A stretch of 64,000 nt of DNA from Bdellovibrionales bacterium GWA1_52_35 (GCA_001769805.1 MEPO01000024.1:113776-177775), one strand, 5' to 3'; counted from the stretch's first letter, positions 38,693 to 48,570 are shown. Numbers and translations: made by a program. Notes: generated from the sequence alone by a model not told the origin.

Positions 38693-40435
38693 TCATTTCG
38701 GTTCAGGAAAGTAGCAGAAAAAAATTGTGCCCTTTCCTGGCGTGCTCTCAACCCAGACTTTGCCCCCATGTCTGAGAACGATGTGTTTTACTATGGCAAG
38801 CCCAAGTCCGGTTCCGCCTTGATCGCGTGATCTGGCCTTGTCAATACGATAAAAGCGTTCAAATAGTCTTGGGATATGTTCAGCGGGAATTCCCGGTCCT
38901 GAATCCTGGACTTTAAGAAGCACTCCCTGAATGCCGGCCAAGCTTTCAGGCTGCCACTCTAGGCGGATTTTTGTTCCGTGACCGGAATATTTGGACGCGT
39001 TGTCGAGCAGGTTGACAATCACCTGTTCAATCCGGCCTGGGTCTGCAAACACCGTATTCGCATTCACTCTCAGAGTGCACTCCTGCTCCCGGGACTTCAG
39101 TACTGATTGGAGTGTTTCAAGAATACGCTGACTGAGCGGGCCAATGGGTACGTTGACACGTTGAAGAACAGCTGACGACTCAAGTGAAGAAATATCAAGT
39201 AAATCCTGGATTAAAGCCATCAGACGTTCACTGTTGCGGCTGATGACGTCGAGAAATTCCTTTTCCGGCGGGCGTCCCGCTTGGAGATCTGAAAGCAGCG
39301 TATCGGTGTAGCCTTTAATGGCGGTGAGCGGGGTGCGGAGTTCGTGAGAAACGTTGGCCACAAAATCAATCCGGAGCTGTTCCGCCTGCTTGATTTCGGT
39401 GATGTCGTGGAAAACTCCGACCGCCCCATAAGTCGCGCCGGAAGATCGCCTCAGAGGGGCAATCGATACTGAAAAATGCCGCTTCCCCTCGGGCTCCGAT
39501 TCTGATGCAAAATTAAGATTGGTACTTTCCGTTTTTTCCATCGCGTTCCGAAAGGCCTCGATAATATCGGGTGCGCGGAAGAGTTCCCAAAATTCCAGTC
39601 CGCGAAGATTTCGCTTGGTGCCGAAATAGAGTTCAAAGCGGCTATTGAAAAAGAGTGGCAGCCCTGCACGATCCACCGCCAGAATGCCGTCTGAAATGGC
39701 ACCGAGTACCGTAGACTGCTGGGCTCGTTCGGTGAGGAGTTCCTCGACCCGGCTATTGAGTTCTTGGGACATGGAATTGATCGAATTCTCGAGTTCGTTC
39801 CAGTCGCCACTATGAACGCCCTCTTGTCTGAACTTCCGGAGAATTTCAGAAAGAGGCAGGATCAATGTTCGGGCGCTGAAAAGCGCAATCAGAGCCAGAA
39901 CAAAAGCCGTGATCGCGAGAAAGAAGACCAGGCTGCGGTCGAATATCCTGAGCATTGCTCCCAATTCAGCGATGTGGAGTGAGGAGCGCAAATACCAGGC
40001 GCCGGGAACTTCCTGAGTGGAACCAGGAGGAATGACGCGTAAGGCGCTGTAAAGCATTTCATCTCTGAGGGTATTACTTTGTCGCAAGGCATGCCCGGTG
40101 CCATTTTCTCCGGCGGCAACGATTTCTGGACGTGAGAGGTGATTGTCCATTATGGACGGATCACCCTCCGAATCACAAATCACGAATCCCTGCGAATCAA
40201 TCAAAGTGAGTCTCAAGCGCGTTCCTTTTGCCGCGCGACCGCACCATGAAGGTTCAGGGGTCCAGTAATTCGCCAAAGCTGCGAGCGTATCCTCTTGCTG
40301 CTTTTGTGATTGAGCGGTGATCGTATCTTTGAAAAGCGTGCGGGCGCCCAGACCGGCTGCGCAGACTGTGGTGAGAACCAGAAGCCATTGCACAAGAACA
40401 AGACGTCGGAAAAGAGCCCAAGGAAAAAGCTTCAT
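38693..40435 (-). CDS. phoR: Phosphate sensor histidine kinase PhoR
   Basis: A 580-residue kinase. TM1 is at about 10-30, a periplasmic region follows (to about 160, longer than in E. coli PhoR, which has almost none), TM2 at about 165-185, HAMP-like, PAS (about 245-355, ISDGILAVDRAGLPLFFNSRF), HisKA with the His in VANVSHELRTPLTAIKGY and HATPase (NLLDNASKYSG, DSGPGIP, GGTGLGLAIV). The start overlaps the phoB stop by 4 bp. It is last in the pst operon, where PhoR with PhoU and PstSCAB senses phosphate and controls PhoB. The long external part resembles the Gram-positive and Caulobacter types. Confidence 0.93.
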   Translation of the reverse strand: MKLFPWALFRRLVLVQWLLVLTTVCAAGLGARTLFKDTITAQSQKQQEDTLAALANYWTPEPSWCGRAAKGTRLRLTLIDSQGFVICDSEGDPSIMDNHLSRPEIVAAGENGTGHALRQSNTLRDEMLYSALRVIPPGSTQEVPGAWYLRSSLHIAELGAMLRIFDRSLVFFLAITAFVLALIALFSARTLILPLSEILRKFRQEGVHSGDWNELENSINSMSQELNSRVEELLTERAQQSTVLGAISDGILAVDRAGLPLFFNSRFELYFGTKRNLRGLEFWELFRAPDIIEAFRNAMEKTESTNLNFASESEPEGKRHFSVSIAPLRRSSGATYGAVGVFHDITEIKQAEQLRIDFVANVSHELRTPLTAIKGYTDTLLSDLQAGRPPEKEFLDVISRNSERLMALIQDLLDISSLESSAVLQRVNVPIGPLSQRILETLQSVLKSREQECTLRVNANTVFADPGRIEQVIVNLLDNASKYSGHGTKIRLEWQPESLAGIQGVLLKVQDSGPGIPAEHIPRLFERFYRIDKARSRDQGGTGLGLAIVKHIVLRHGGKVWVESTPGKGTIFFCYFPEPK

Positions 40436-41097
40436 ACTGCTTGTACCCGGTAACCGACGCCCCGGATGGTTTCTATCAGTGAACCGGCGTCACCCAGTTT
40501 CTTACGAAGCCCGAAAACATGTGTGTCAATCGTTCGGAGTGTCACGTTAATACCTTCGCCCTGAATGAGCTCGATCAGCTTCTGTCTCGCAAGTACACGA
40601 CCGGTGTTTTTGAGAAGTGCGGAAAGTAGGCGAAACTCCGATGCAGTCAGCTCAAGCTTGTTTCCTGAAAGCCGGGCCTCGTGAGTTTCTTCGGAAAGCG
40701 TGAGTTCCCCCACTTTGAGAAGGGTGCCACTCGTGTCCGGTTGGGTGTTGAATCGTTTCAGGATGTTACGGACCCGGGCGAGCAAAACAGGAATTTCAAA
40801 GGGCTTGGTCACGTAGTCATCGGCGCCCATTTCCAAACCAAGGACAATGTCGGCGGCTTCGGCTCGAGCGGTCACGATCAGTACAGGAATTCGCCCTTCC
40901 AGTTTCTTGCAGATTTCCAAGCCGCTGATTCCAGGCAGCATCCAGTCCAGAATTGCAAGATCATAGTCACTGTGTTCCAGCAATCGCAGAGCTTCCTCGC
41001 CAGTAGCTGCGGTATCTACCGCGAAATGATCGCGTTTCAGGTGAAGGTGGATCAGCTCGCGAATATCAGCTTCGTCTTCGACCAGAAGAATCCTCAT
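40432..41097 (-). CDS. phoB: Phosphate regulon response regulator PhoB
   Basis: A 221-residue OmpR-class regulator. The receiver (1-118) has LVEDEAD (E8-D9), Asp52 in LAILDWMLPG, Thr in IVTARAE and Lys in YVTKPFE; the winged helix (about 130-220) has [25 protein letters not shown] and VTLRTIDTHVFGLRKKLG, as in PhoB. It overlaps phoU upstream and phoR downstream by 4 bp each (ATGA). Expected role: activation of the pst operon and other phosphate genes at Pho boxes. Confidence 0.94.
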   Translation of the reverse strand: MRILLVEDEADIRELIHLHLKRDHFAVDTAATGEEALRLLEHSDYDLAILDWMLPGISGLEICKKLEGRIPVLIVTARAEAADIVLGLEMGADDYVTKPFEIPVLLARVRNILKRFNTQPDTSGTLLKVGELTLSEETHEARLSGNKLELTASEFRLLSALLKNTGRVLARQKLIELIQGEGINVTLRTIDTHVFGLRKKLGDAGSLIETIRGVGYRVQAV

Positions 41098-41780
41098 TTT
41101 TTGAGAGCCTCTCGAAGTGTCTCGACCTTGTACCCATGGCGGATATCTTCACCAGTAGCGGCGAAGATCACGTCTTCAGCTATGTTGGTTGCGTGATCGC
41201 CGATGCGTTCCAGATTTCTGGCTATCAGTATGATTCCCAGCCCATCGTCAATCTGCGCGGGATCGGCTTTCATCTTTTCTACTGTTTCCCGGAATATCTT
41301 ATTTTTTAAAGCATCAACGGTTTCATCGCGTTTGAGTACATCCCGAGACAGTGCCGGGCTCTTTTGAACAAACGAATCCAATGCTTCGCCGACCATGAAC
41401 TTGGCATGTGTGAACATTTCAAGAAGGTCCTTGGGAGCGCGAAAATTGGGACGGGCAAGCAGGTCTTTTAAGGCATAGGCAATGTTCACGGCTTGGTCAC
41501 CCATGCGTTCGAGGTCCGTATTCATTTTGAGAACTGCGACAATCAGGCGCAGGTCTGCTGCCAAGGGTTGTTGCAAGGCCAAGAGGGTGACCGAAGCATT
41601 GTCGACTGCGAGATGGCGTTTGTTAATTTCTTTTTCGACCGCAAAGATTTCCTCGATCTGGGCGGGATCACGCCGAGTCAGGACGTCTGCGGCAAGATCA
41701 ATTGCTTTTTCGACGTATCCGGCCATGCCGACCAGTTGTTGCTTGAGATCCCTGAGTGAAGTTTCAAAATGTCGTTCCAT
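41094..41780 (-). CDS. phoU: Phosphate signalling regulator PhoU
   Basis: A 228-residue all-helical protein of the PhoU family, with two three-helix bundles: an opening [59 protein letters not shown] in the first and DETVDALKNKIFRETVEKMKADPAQIDDGL and ARNLERIGDHATNIAEDVIF in the second. It restrains PhoR signalling via the Pst transporter. It overlaps pstB by one base (TAATG) and phoB by 4 bp. Confidence 0.95.
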   Translation of the reverse strand: MERHFETSLRDLKQQLVGMAGYVEKAIDLAADVLTRRDPAQIEEIFAVEKEINKRHLAVDNASVTLLALQQPLAADLRLIVAVLKMNTDLERMGDQAVNIAYALKDLLARPNFRAPKDLLEMFTHAKFMVGEALDSFVQKSPALSRDVLKRDETVDALKNKIFRETVEKMKADPAQIDDGLGIILIARNLERIGDHATNIAEDVIFAATGEDIRHGYKVETLREALKK

Positions 41781-42544
41781 TAGCCGAATCTCCCAGTGAT
41801 ATATCTTTCGGTTCTATTGTCTTTGGGCGCGGTGAAAAGTTGGGAGGTGGCTCCGTACTCGATCAGGTCGCCTAAGAGAAAGAAAGCCGTTTGGTCAGAA
41901 ATGCGGGCTGCTTGCTGCATATTGTGAGTAACAATGATGATTGTCACAGCTTTTTTCAATTCAGAAACTAGCTCCTCAATTTTAGCGGTGGAGATCGGAT
42001 CCAAGGCGCTGGTGGGTTCATCCATGAGCAGAACGCGTGGCTCAACTGCAAGTGCGCGGGCAATGCAAAGACGTTGCTGCTGGCCTCCCGAAAGGCTGGT
42101 TCCCGCATCATTGAGCTTGTCTTTGACCTCATCCCAAAGTGCCGCCATGCGTAAGCTTCGTTCTACCGCATCCTTGAGTATAGTGCTCTTTCGAATTCCG
42201 GCGAGTTTTAATCCGACAGCAACATTATCGAAGACACTGAAAGCGGGGAATGGATTCGGCTTTTGAAAGACCATTCCTATTTGCCTTCGAAGCTCAACCG
42301 GGTCGACGTCTTTGGAGTAGATATTCTTGTTTTCCAGCAGGACAGTACCGTTGACACGGGCTCCGGGGACTTCTTCGTGGAGGCGGTTCAGGCAGCGAAG
42401 AAATGTTGATTTGCCGCATCCTGACGGACCGATGATCGCACTCACCGTGTTTTCGGCGAACGACATGTTGACGGCTCGAACTGCCAACGTCTTACCGAAC
42501 CAGGCATTCAGATCGCGGGTAGAAAAAAATGAGGAGATTTCCAT
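41780..42544 (-). CDS. pstB: Phosphate ABC transporter ATPase PstB
   Basis: A 254-residue ATPase: Walker [10 protein letters not shown] (about 37-45), Q-loop in [10 protein letters not shown], signature [15 protein letters not shown], Walker [14 protein letters not shown], and switch His in [10 protein letters not shown]. The start at 42544 overlaps the pstA stop by one base (TAATG) and gives the family length; an in-frame upstream start inside pstA is less likely. Energises phosphate uptake with PstA and PstC. Confidence 0.95.
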   Translation of the reverse strand: MEISSFFSTRDLNAWFGKTLAVRAVNMSFAENTVSAIIGPSGCGKSTFLRCLNRLHEEVPGARVNGTVLLENKNIYSKDVDPVELRRQIGMVFQKPNPFPAFSVFDNVAVGLKLAGIRKSTILKDAVERSLRMAALWDEVKDKLNDAGTSLSGGQQQRLCIARALAVEPRVLLMDEPTSALDPISTAKIEELVSELKKAVTIIIVTHNMQQAARISDQTAFFLLGDLIEYGATSQLFTAPKDNRTERYITGRFG

Positions 42545-43425
42545 TACTTTGTCCCTTTTTTCATCGCCCAGCGGGTCGTGAGGTTCAAGAATAATACAAA
42601 AAATATTAAAACTAATGCGGCGCCCCATGCTTGCCGATGCCAATCGTCATAGGGACTGATCGCGTAATTGTAGATCTGGACGGGCAGAGAGGCGATGGGC
42701 TGGTCCAGGCGGTGACTCCAAAAGCGATTGCTGAGAGCAGTGAAAAGCAAGGGGGCTGTTTCACCCGATACCCGGGCGACCGAAAGCATGACTCCGGTAA
42801 TCAGCGCACCAAGGGAACCCCGAAAGATGATTCTTAGAATCACCTTCCAACGCGGAAGACCCAAGGCCAGTCCTGCTTCGCGAATATGAATCGGAACGAG
42901 CTTTAAAATTTCCTCGGTTGAGCGGGCTACGGTCGGAACCATGAGAATGCCGAGTGCGATTCCACCTGCATAGGCAGAGAAGCGCTTCATTGGGACGACG
43001 ACGGCTGCATAGACGAACAGTCCGATCACGATCGACGGAATACTGGCGAGGAGGTCAACAGTGAAGCGGATGGCGCTTGCGCGTTTACTTGCGCCGTATT
43101 CAGAAAGATAAATTCCAATTCCGAACCCCCAAGGCAGTCCGATAAGAGTTCCAAATCCGACCAGGATTGCCGTTCCCACAAGTGCGTTGGCTATTCCTCC
43201 GCCGATTTCTCCCACTGGTTTGGGAAGGGAGATGAAAAAATCCCAATCAAGCGCTGAAAATCCGCGGAAGGTGACAAAAGAAAATACGCTGATCAGAGGT
43301 ATGAGAGCCAGGATTGCAGCGAGGCTGAGCGCCACGTAGACCCCCCAATTGATGACCTTGCGCCGTTGACTGGATTTTTCGATCCAGGTGTTGAGCAGTG
43401 CGATTCTATAATCCTTTTGTTTCAT
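42544..43425 (-). CDS. pstA: Phosphate ABC transporter permease PstA
   Basis: A 293-residue membrane permease with six predicted segments and the EAA-type loop [25 protein letters not shown], which contacts Pst[37 protein letters not shown] is typical of PstA. An AAGGGT ribosome site precedes the ATG. It lies 8 bp after pstC and overlaps pstB by one base. Confidence 0.95.
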   Translation of the reverse strand: MKQKDYRIALLNTWIEKSSQRRKVINWGVYVALSLAAILALIPLISVFSFVTFRGFSALDWDFFISLPKPVGEIGGGIANALVGTAILVGFGTLIGLPWGFGIGIYLSEYGASKRASAIRFTVDLLASIPSIVIGLFVYAAVVVPMKRFSAYAGGIALGILMVPTVARSTEEILKLVPIHIREAGLALGLPRWKVILRIIFRGSLGALITGVMLSVARVSGETAPLLFTALSNRFWSHRLDQPIASLPVQIYNYAISPYDDWHRQAWGAALVLIFFVLFLNLTTRWAMKKGTK

Positions 43426-43433
43426 AACGACCC

Positions 43434-44372
43434 TTAACGGGGGCTCTTCCCCAGCGTGCTGCGCCAGACGAAGAGTCGCGCCAGAGCATTGATGATAAAA
43501 GTCACCAGGAACAATAGCAGTCCTACTTCGAGCAATGCTGAAAGATGGAGTTCGCCTGAAGCTTCAGCGTATTCGTTGGCAAGGAGACTCGACATGGTTT
43601 GTCCGGGGGCAAGGAGGGACGCAGATATTTCGGCTCGATTACCGATGAGCATGGTGACAGCCATGGTTTCACCGAGAGCGCGACCCAGGCCTAGAATGAT
43701 GGCGCCTAGAATTCCACTGCGTGCCGTTTTTAGCACGGCAATTTGCATCATTTCCCACCGGGTGGCGCCGAGTGCGAGCGCATTCTCGCGTTGAATGGCC
43801 GGAATCGCGAGAAAGACTTCACGAGATAAAGTAGCTATTGTGGGGATGATCATGATCGCCAGGATCACTCCAGCCGCCATCATTCCAACTCCGAGAGGCG
43901 GCCCCTCAAAAAGCGGAAAATGTCCCAAGGACTTGGCCAAAGCAGGTTGTACTGTCGTGCGCAGCAGGGGCGCCAGTACGAATATTCCCCAGAGTCCATA
44001 GACAACGCTCGGGATGGCAGCCAGCATCTCCACCAGAAATCCAACCGGACGCGCGAGCCAGGAGGGGGCCAGTTCTGTCAGAAAAAGTGCAACTCCAATC
44101 GAAATGGGCGCTGCAAGCAGGACGGCAAGAAAGGAAGAAACAAGCGTCCCGTAAACGACGGGTAGAGCTCCGAATTGGTCTTGCACTGGATCCCAGGTCT
44201 GTGAAGTGAGGAACGAAAAACCGAAAAGTCGGATCGTAGGCAGTGATTTCCACGTGAGAAATATTGCGATGAAGACCAATAATAGCGGAACCCCCCAGGC
44301 AATTGCCTGGAGCGTTCCCGCAAAAAATCGGTCTGCAAAATGAATGTCTTTGTGTGATTTACTGCGTATCAA
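43434..44372 (-). CDS. pstC: Phosphate ABC transporter permease PstC
   Basis: A 312-residue permease with six or seven membrane segments. Seen: DQFGALPVVYGTLVSSFLAVLLAAPISIGVALFLTELAP, VVYGLWGIFVLAP, and the EAA loop FLAIPAIQRENALALGATRWEMM. The only in-frame start near the right length is TTG at 44372, preceded by AAGGTGA at about 9 bases; it lies inside the end of pstS (14-bp overlap), which implies coupling. GALGETMAVTMLIGNRAE is typical of PstC, here GRALGETMAVTMLIGN. Confidence 0.93.
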   Translation of the reverse strand: MIRSKSHKDIHFADRFFAGTLQAIAWGVPLLLVFIAIFLTWKSLPTIRLFGFSFLTSQTWDPVQDQFGALPVVYGTLVSSFLAVLLAAPISIGVALFLTELAPSWLARPVGFLVEMLAAIPSVVYGLWGIFVLAPLLRTTVQPALAKSLGHFPLFEGPPLGVGMMAAGVILAIMIIPTIATLSREVFLAIPAIQRENALALGATRWEMMQIAVLKTARSGILGAIILGLGRALGETMAVTMLIGNRAEISASLLAPGQTMSSLLANEYAEASGELHLSALLEVGLLLFLVTFIINALARLFVWRSTLGKSPR

Positions 44373-45381
44373 TCGTCTTCACCTTGTTGCGAATTTTTCC
44401 CACGAGTTCCTTTGGGAGAGGGGCATAGGACAGGGCTTCCGCGAATTTTTGTCCATCGGTAATTGCCCAGTTCAGGAAGTTAACGAGTTTCTTTCCCTTT
44501 TCTCCTGGTGTCTTCTGGTACACGAGCAGGTAAGTAAACCCGCTGATCGGATAGGACTCTTTTCCATCGGCGTTGGTAATGGAGACCCGAAAATCTCCAG
44601 GCATGCTCTTCAATGATCCCGCCGCAGCGCTTGAAACAGTTTTCATTGTGGGTGAGACAAATTTCCCCGCTTTGTTTTTGATCAACGCGTAGGGAAGGTT
44701 ATTGTTCGCTGCATAAATCAACTCGACATAACCAATTGCACCAGGAGTCTGTTTGACAAGACCTGTGACACCCTCGTTGCCTTTTCCGCCCAGTCCTACA
44801 GGCCAATTGACGGAGGCACCTTGGCCGACCTTCTCTTTCCACGCCGGGCTGATCTTGGAAAGATAGTCGGTGAAAATGCCAGTCGTACCGCTTCCGTCGG
44901 AGCGGCGGACGACCGCGATTGCGATATCGCTCAGTGCGATCCCCGGGTTGATCGTCTGTATTGCAGGATCATTCCATTTTTTTATCTTACCTAGAAAAAT
45001 GTCAGCAATGACTTCTGGTGAAAACCTTACGGTCTCGGTGACTCCTGGCAGATTATAGGTGAGAACAACGGCACCCATGACGGTTGGGATATGGAGTACG
45101 GGTGCGTCAGTTTTGGCCAGTTGTCCATCGGTCATCGGAACGTCGGTCGCACCGAAGTCGATTGTCCTTTCGCCGAACTGACGTATACCGCCACCGCTTC
45201 CGATGGACTGGTAGTTGAGCTGAACATTGGGTTCGATCTTCTGGTACTCGGAAAACCACTTGGAATAAAGAGGATAGGGGAAAGTTGCACCTGCTCCGGT
45301 GATGAGTAGAGGCTCCGCCAGAGCGGCAGCACTCAGCGTTAAACCGATTAAAAGCGTCATTAATGGTTGGGTGAATTTCAT
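44359..45381 (-). CDS. pstS: Phosphate-binding protein PstS
   Basis: A 340-residue periplasmic protein. The ATG at 45381 follows AAGGAGC and opens a signal peptide (1-22, cleavage ALA). The binding residues lie in GAGATFPYPLY and YQSIGSGGGIRQF, and RSDGSGTTGIFTDYLS is the phosphate loop; VDFGATDVPM-like sequence reads IDFGATDVPM. Other signs are KKWNDPAIQTINPGIAL and PGAIGYVEL. It is first in the operon pstSCAB-phoU-phoB-phoR. A possible Pho-box pair is just upstream. Confidence 0.95.
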   Translation of the reverse strand: MKFTQPLMTLLIGLTLSAAALAEPLLITGAGATFPYPLYSKWFSEYQKIEPNVQLNYQSIGSGGGIRQFGERTIDFGATDVPMTDGQLAKTDAPVLHIPTVMGAVVLTYNLPGVTETVRFSPEVIADIFLGKIKKWNDPAIQTINPGIALSDIAIAVVRRSDGSGTTGIFTDYLSKISPAWKEKVGQGASVNWPVGLGGKGNEGVTGLVKQTPGAIGYVELIYAANNNLPYALIKNKAGKFVSPTMKTVSSAAAGSLKSMPGDFRVSITNADGKESYPISGFTYLLVYQKTPGEKGKKLVNFLNWAITDGQKFAEALSYAPLPKELVGKIRNKVKTIDTQ

Positions 45382-45423
45382 GAATTGTGCTCCTTGCAAA
45401 TGGTTTACCGCAAGCGACAAAGA

Positions 45424-45445
45424 GCTTCTGTTAGGATTCAGTTAG
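45424..45445 (-). promoter_or_regulatory. Candidate Pho box upstream of pstS
   Basis: Read on the minus strand, two 11-bp direct repeats lie back to back: CTAACTGAATC and CTAACAGAAGC. PhoB binds pairs of 11-bp direct repeats (E. coli consensus half CTGTCAT plus four). Spacing and position (about 43 bp before the start codon) fit, the base match is only partial, and no good -10 was found. It is the only candidate in the 76-bp gap. Confidence 0.35.
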
Positions 45446-45457
45446 TTCGTGCTGGAA

Positions 45458-46768
45458 TCAGGGAAGCCCATATTGCTTTCGCTTCCGCCAGAGGGTTACG
45501 GTCGTGATTCCGAGCTGTGCTGCGGCTTGTTCTTGGCTTTTGGCATTCAGGAGGACTCTTTGAATGTGTTCTTTTTCGAGCTCTTCCAGTGTCTGCAGCG
45601 TCTGCTCTGATCCTTTGCTCAAGGCATGCCTGGGGTACGATAAAATGGATTCGGGCAGGTCCTCTAAACGCATTGCCCGCCCTTTGGCAAGAAATACCAG
45701 GCGTTCGATTACATTCCTTAACTCGCGGACATTCCCGGGCCACGGATAAGAGATGAGGCGCCGGTAAACATCCTCCGGTATTAACCTCTGAGTGCTCTCC
45801 TCAGCTCGCTTCAGGAACGTACGATAAAACCGCTCGATCAAAACGGGAGTATCCTCTCGCCTATGTCTGAGTGGAACAACGGCGCATTCAAAAACGTTCA
45901 GCCGGTAATAGAGATCTTCACGAAACCGACCCGCACGGACTTCCTCCTCCAAATTTCGGTTTGTTGCGGCAAGGATCCGGAGGTCAAACGAAGGTATTGG
46001 TTGTTGTATCGAATCCTCGATCACCTTTTCATCCAGTAATCGAAGAAGTTTCGCCTGGCCCGTATCGGTGAGATCCCCGATTTCGTCAATGAAAAGTGTT
46101 CCATGATTCTGTATCCGTGCTTTCGATATTTCAAAAGTGTCGTCGGAGCTGGTACAGTTCATTACGATAAATGCCTGTGTAGAGCGATTCGAACGTTGAT
46201 GAATCATTCTTGCGAGCTCGGACTTGCCAGTTCCACTCTCTCCAGACATGAGTACTGTGGAATCCGTAGGAGCCACTTTATCGACAAACTCCTGAAGGCG
46301 AACCATGGCGGGCGAAGTCATGCCTTCGAAATAATCATGCAGGTGCGTCCTTCTTTTAAGTCTCTCGTTTTCTCTCCTCAGTTCGACAATAGTTCTGACC
46401 TTTTGGACAAGATGGGCAAGTTGAGAGTTAGAAAAAGGCTTCGGAAGATAATCAAAGGCTCCTTCTTTAATCGCAGTAACGGCGTTCTCAAAGGAAGCAT
46501 AAGCGGTCATCACCACAGTGACAGGGTTACTTTGGACATATTTGGCTGCACGGATCACATCAATACCAGTTTGGGCTTCCAAACGGAAATCAGTGAGAAC
46601 GAATTCGAAAGAGTCACGTTTTAACAAGTTCACAGCTTCATCGACAGACGAAGCAAGTGCAACCTGGCATCCCATTTTGCGCAACGAGACTTGAAGGGTC
46701 TGCCGAATATTGCGTTCATCGTCGACTAAAAGGACCTTGAGCTCCGACGCTTGATGCATTTCCATCAA
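45458..46768 (-). CDS. NtrC-family response regulator lacking the GAFTGA loop (AlgB-like)
   Basis: A 436-residue regulator: receiver (1-120; LVDDERN, Asp in VLTDFRLEAQTG, Lys in YLPKPF), AAA+ domain (about 145-375) and a C-terminal HTH (about 390-436; EQAAAQLGITTVTLWRKRKQYGL). Walker A is GESGTGKSE, Walker B GTLFIDEIGD and sensor WPGNVRELRNVIERL. Between VMNC and GTLFIDEI only about 18 residues remain (CTSSDDTFEISKARIQNH), so the LFGHEKGAFTGA segment that contacts sigma-54 is missing. It should therefore act at sigma-70-type promoters or as a repressor. It overlaps the kinase gene by 4 bp; the pairing is like KinB-AlgB. Confidence 0.92.
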   Translation of the reverse strand: MMEMHQASELKVLLVDDERNIRQTLQVSLRKMGCQVALASSVDEAVNLLKRDSFEFVLTDFRLEAQTGIDVIRAAKYVQSNPVTVVMTAYASFENAVTAIKEGAFDYLPKPFSNSQLAHLVQKVRTIVELRRENERLKRRTHLHDYFEGMTSPAMVRLQEFVDKVAPTDSTVLMSGESGTGKSELARMIHQRSNRSTQAFIVMNCTSSDDTFEISKARIQNHGTLFIDEIGDLTDTGQAKLLRLLDEKVIEDSIQQPIPSFDLRILAATNRNLEEEVRAGRFREDLYYRLNVFECAVVPLRHRREDTPVLIERFYRTFLKRAEESTQRLIPEDVYRRLISYPWPGNVRELRNVIERLVFLAKGRAMRLEDLPESILSYPRHALSKGSEQTLQTLEELEKEHIQRVLLNAKSQEQAAAQLGITTVTLWRKRKQYGLP

Positions 46769-48570
46769 GTCAACTCCAGTCCTGGAAATGGTAACAGGAT
46801 TCGAAGGACCGAACCAGTTGGGTGGTTTGAATGATATTCAATTCTTCCGTCATGTGCTTCGACCACTTCTTTGGCGATTGTGAGACCGACGCCCATAAGT
46901 CCCCTCGGCCCGCTTCCGGCCGCAAAATCGAATTGGTAAAAGGGCTCAAAAATTTTCTCCTGTTGTTCGGGTGGGACACCCGGGCCGTGGTCTTTTATCT
47001 TGATTTCGACAGCTCCGTCACGATCCGTAACTTTCACCACGATGGCTTCCCCTTTCGGAGAAAAGCGGATGGCATTAGAAACAACGTTCGAAATCACCCA
47101 GGGAAACTTTACTGAGTCGATGTTGGCGAAAATAAGTTCCGAGCCTTCGGACTCGAACTCGATTCGTACCCCCTTGTCCTTGGCCACAACGTGGAAGGGC
47201 TTTAGCCACGTCTCAATGGCTCGATTTATCGCCACTTTCTCTAAAACCAATCTCATTACCTTAGCCTTGGTCTGGGTGATCTGGACAAATTCGTTGGCCA
47301 CTGCGCGAATGCGATCAATATCTTCAGCGATCGTCTCAACACAAAATTGTAAATCTGTCGAAAGCGCAGCTTTGTGGTCCATCAGAAGTTCGCTTGCTGT
47401 GCCCAACGATTGTAACGGCGTTTTCAGCTCATGTGAAAGAAGATCGATGAGTTCCGATCTGAGTTTTTCGCGCTGCCTTCGCTCTGTCACGTCGTGAAGG
47501 AGATAGAGAGAGGCGACTGGCTTACTTTCGTGATTAGTAATTTGCCTGAGTCGAAGCGAAAAGAAGCGCTTGGGCTGTTCTAATTTCAGCTCCGATTCAT
47601 ATCGGTCGGGCAGTTGCTGTCCAACCACCGCATTCAACGTGGCAAAGGCATCGCTCTCCGTGGAAAGTGTGCTCCAGTGCTCTCCTCTTATGTCTTTGCC
47701 GTCCAAATTCAGGAGTCGTAACAGGGTGCGATTGCTGTGAGTGATTCGCCCAAGTGGATCGAGCACGAAGAGTGCATCTTCAACGCTCTCTAAAACTGTT
47801 TCGAGCTTCGATTTTTCCTGAATCAGCTCCTGAATATTGAGTTTTTCCATTTCTCCCACCCGATGCCATAACCGAGAGAGTTCTCGGGTGAGAATTAGAA
47901 GCTCCTTTGATGTGGGCTCGGGTAGAGACAAAGGTTTGCCAACTGCGGGTTTTTCGTGAAGGGTGCTTGCGATCTCGTTGAGAGGGCTTGCCAGCCGTTC
48001 GGTTAATTTATTGGCAGCCAATAGGGAGAGCGCTAAAGAAATCAGAAAATATAAAACTGCACCCAAGAGCACCGTACGCGCGAGTCGGGAATTGTCTTCG
48101 GCAATCGTAAACATACCTTTCTCATTTGCGACAATAACTGACTTCAGAAGCGCCCTGAGTTGAACGAGGGTGTCCACGTTCAGCTCTTGAATCCGGTCCT
48201 TGTGCTGGTTCCAGAGATGACGAATCTTTTGTGCTATTTCCTGTTCTCCGGGTTCTGTAAGGTTGCTTTCCTCGAACAGGAGATTTTGTTCGAACTGCGA
48301 AAGCCAATACTCTTTGGGCTGCCAGAAATATTCGCCGGGATCGCGGAGAGCGCTCAATGCCTCTTGCATACGGCCGATAGCCGCAATTGAATCGTAGTTG
48401 AGATGAATGACCTTAGGCGTATTTCGGCTGGCCATGATAACCGCTGCAACTAAAATTAATCCCAACACGGCATACAAGATGACAAGAAAAGAGAAGCTCT
48501 GAAGAAGCTTAGCCTTAAGAGAGGGGAGCGCGAGATGCTGTTTGTCGCTTGAATCCAGTAGTGCTTTCAT
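46765..48570 (-). CDS. KinB-like membrane sensor histidine kinase
   Basis: A 601-residue kinase: TM1 (about 25-48), a helical periplasmic region (50-168, with EALSALRDPGEYFWQ and the RHLWNQHKDRIQELN helices), TM2 (about 170-190), HAMP, PAS (about 265-370; VEDALFVLDPLGRITHSNRTLLRLLNL), HisKA with His in IDLLSHELKTPLQSLG and HATPase (NVVSNAIRFSP, DHGPGVPPEQQ, GVGLTIAKEV). The four-helix sensor form and pairing with an NtrC-like regulator resemble KinB of Pseudomonas. It is the first of two genes in its operon. The Kup potassium gene is divergent, so that may be a target; this is inference. Confidence 0.9.
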   Translation of the reverse strand: MKALLDSSDKQHLALPSLKAKLLQSFSFLVILYAVLGLILVAAVIMASRNTPKVIHLNYDSIAAIGRMQEALSALRDPGEYFWQPKEYWLSQFEQNLLFEESNLTEPGEQEIAQKIRHLWNQHKDRIQELNVDTLVQLRALLKSVIVANEKGMFTIAEDNSRLARTVLLGAVLYFLISLALSLLAANKLTERLASPLNEIASTLHEKPAVGKPLSLPEPTSKELLILTRELSRLWHRVGEMEKLNIQELIQEKSKLETVLESVEDALFVLDPLGRITHSNRTLLRLLNLDGKDIRGEHWSTLSTESDAFATLNAVVGQQLPDRYESELKLEQPKRFFSLRLRQITNHESKPVASLYLLHDVTERRQREKLRSELIDLLSHELKTPLQSLGTASELLMDHKAALSTDLQFCVETIAEDIDRIRAVANEFVQITQTKAKVMRLVLEKVAINRAIETWLKPFHVVAKDKGVRIEFESEGSELIFANIDSVKFPWVISNVVSNAIRFSPKGEAIVVKVTDRDGAVEIKIKDHGPGVPPEQQEKIFEPFYQFDFAAGSGPRGLMGVGLTIAKEVVEAHDGRIEYHSNHPTGSVLRILLPFPGLELT

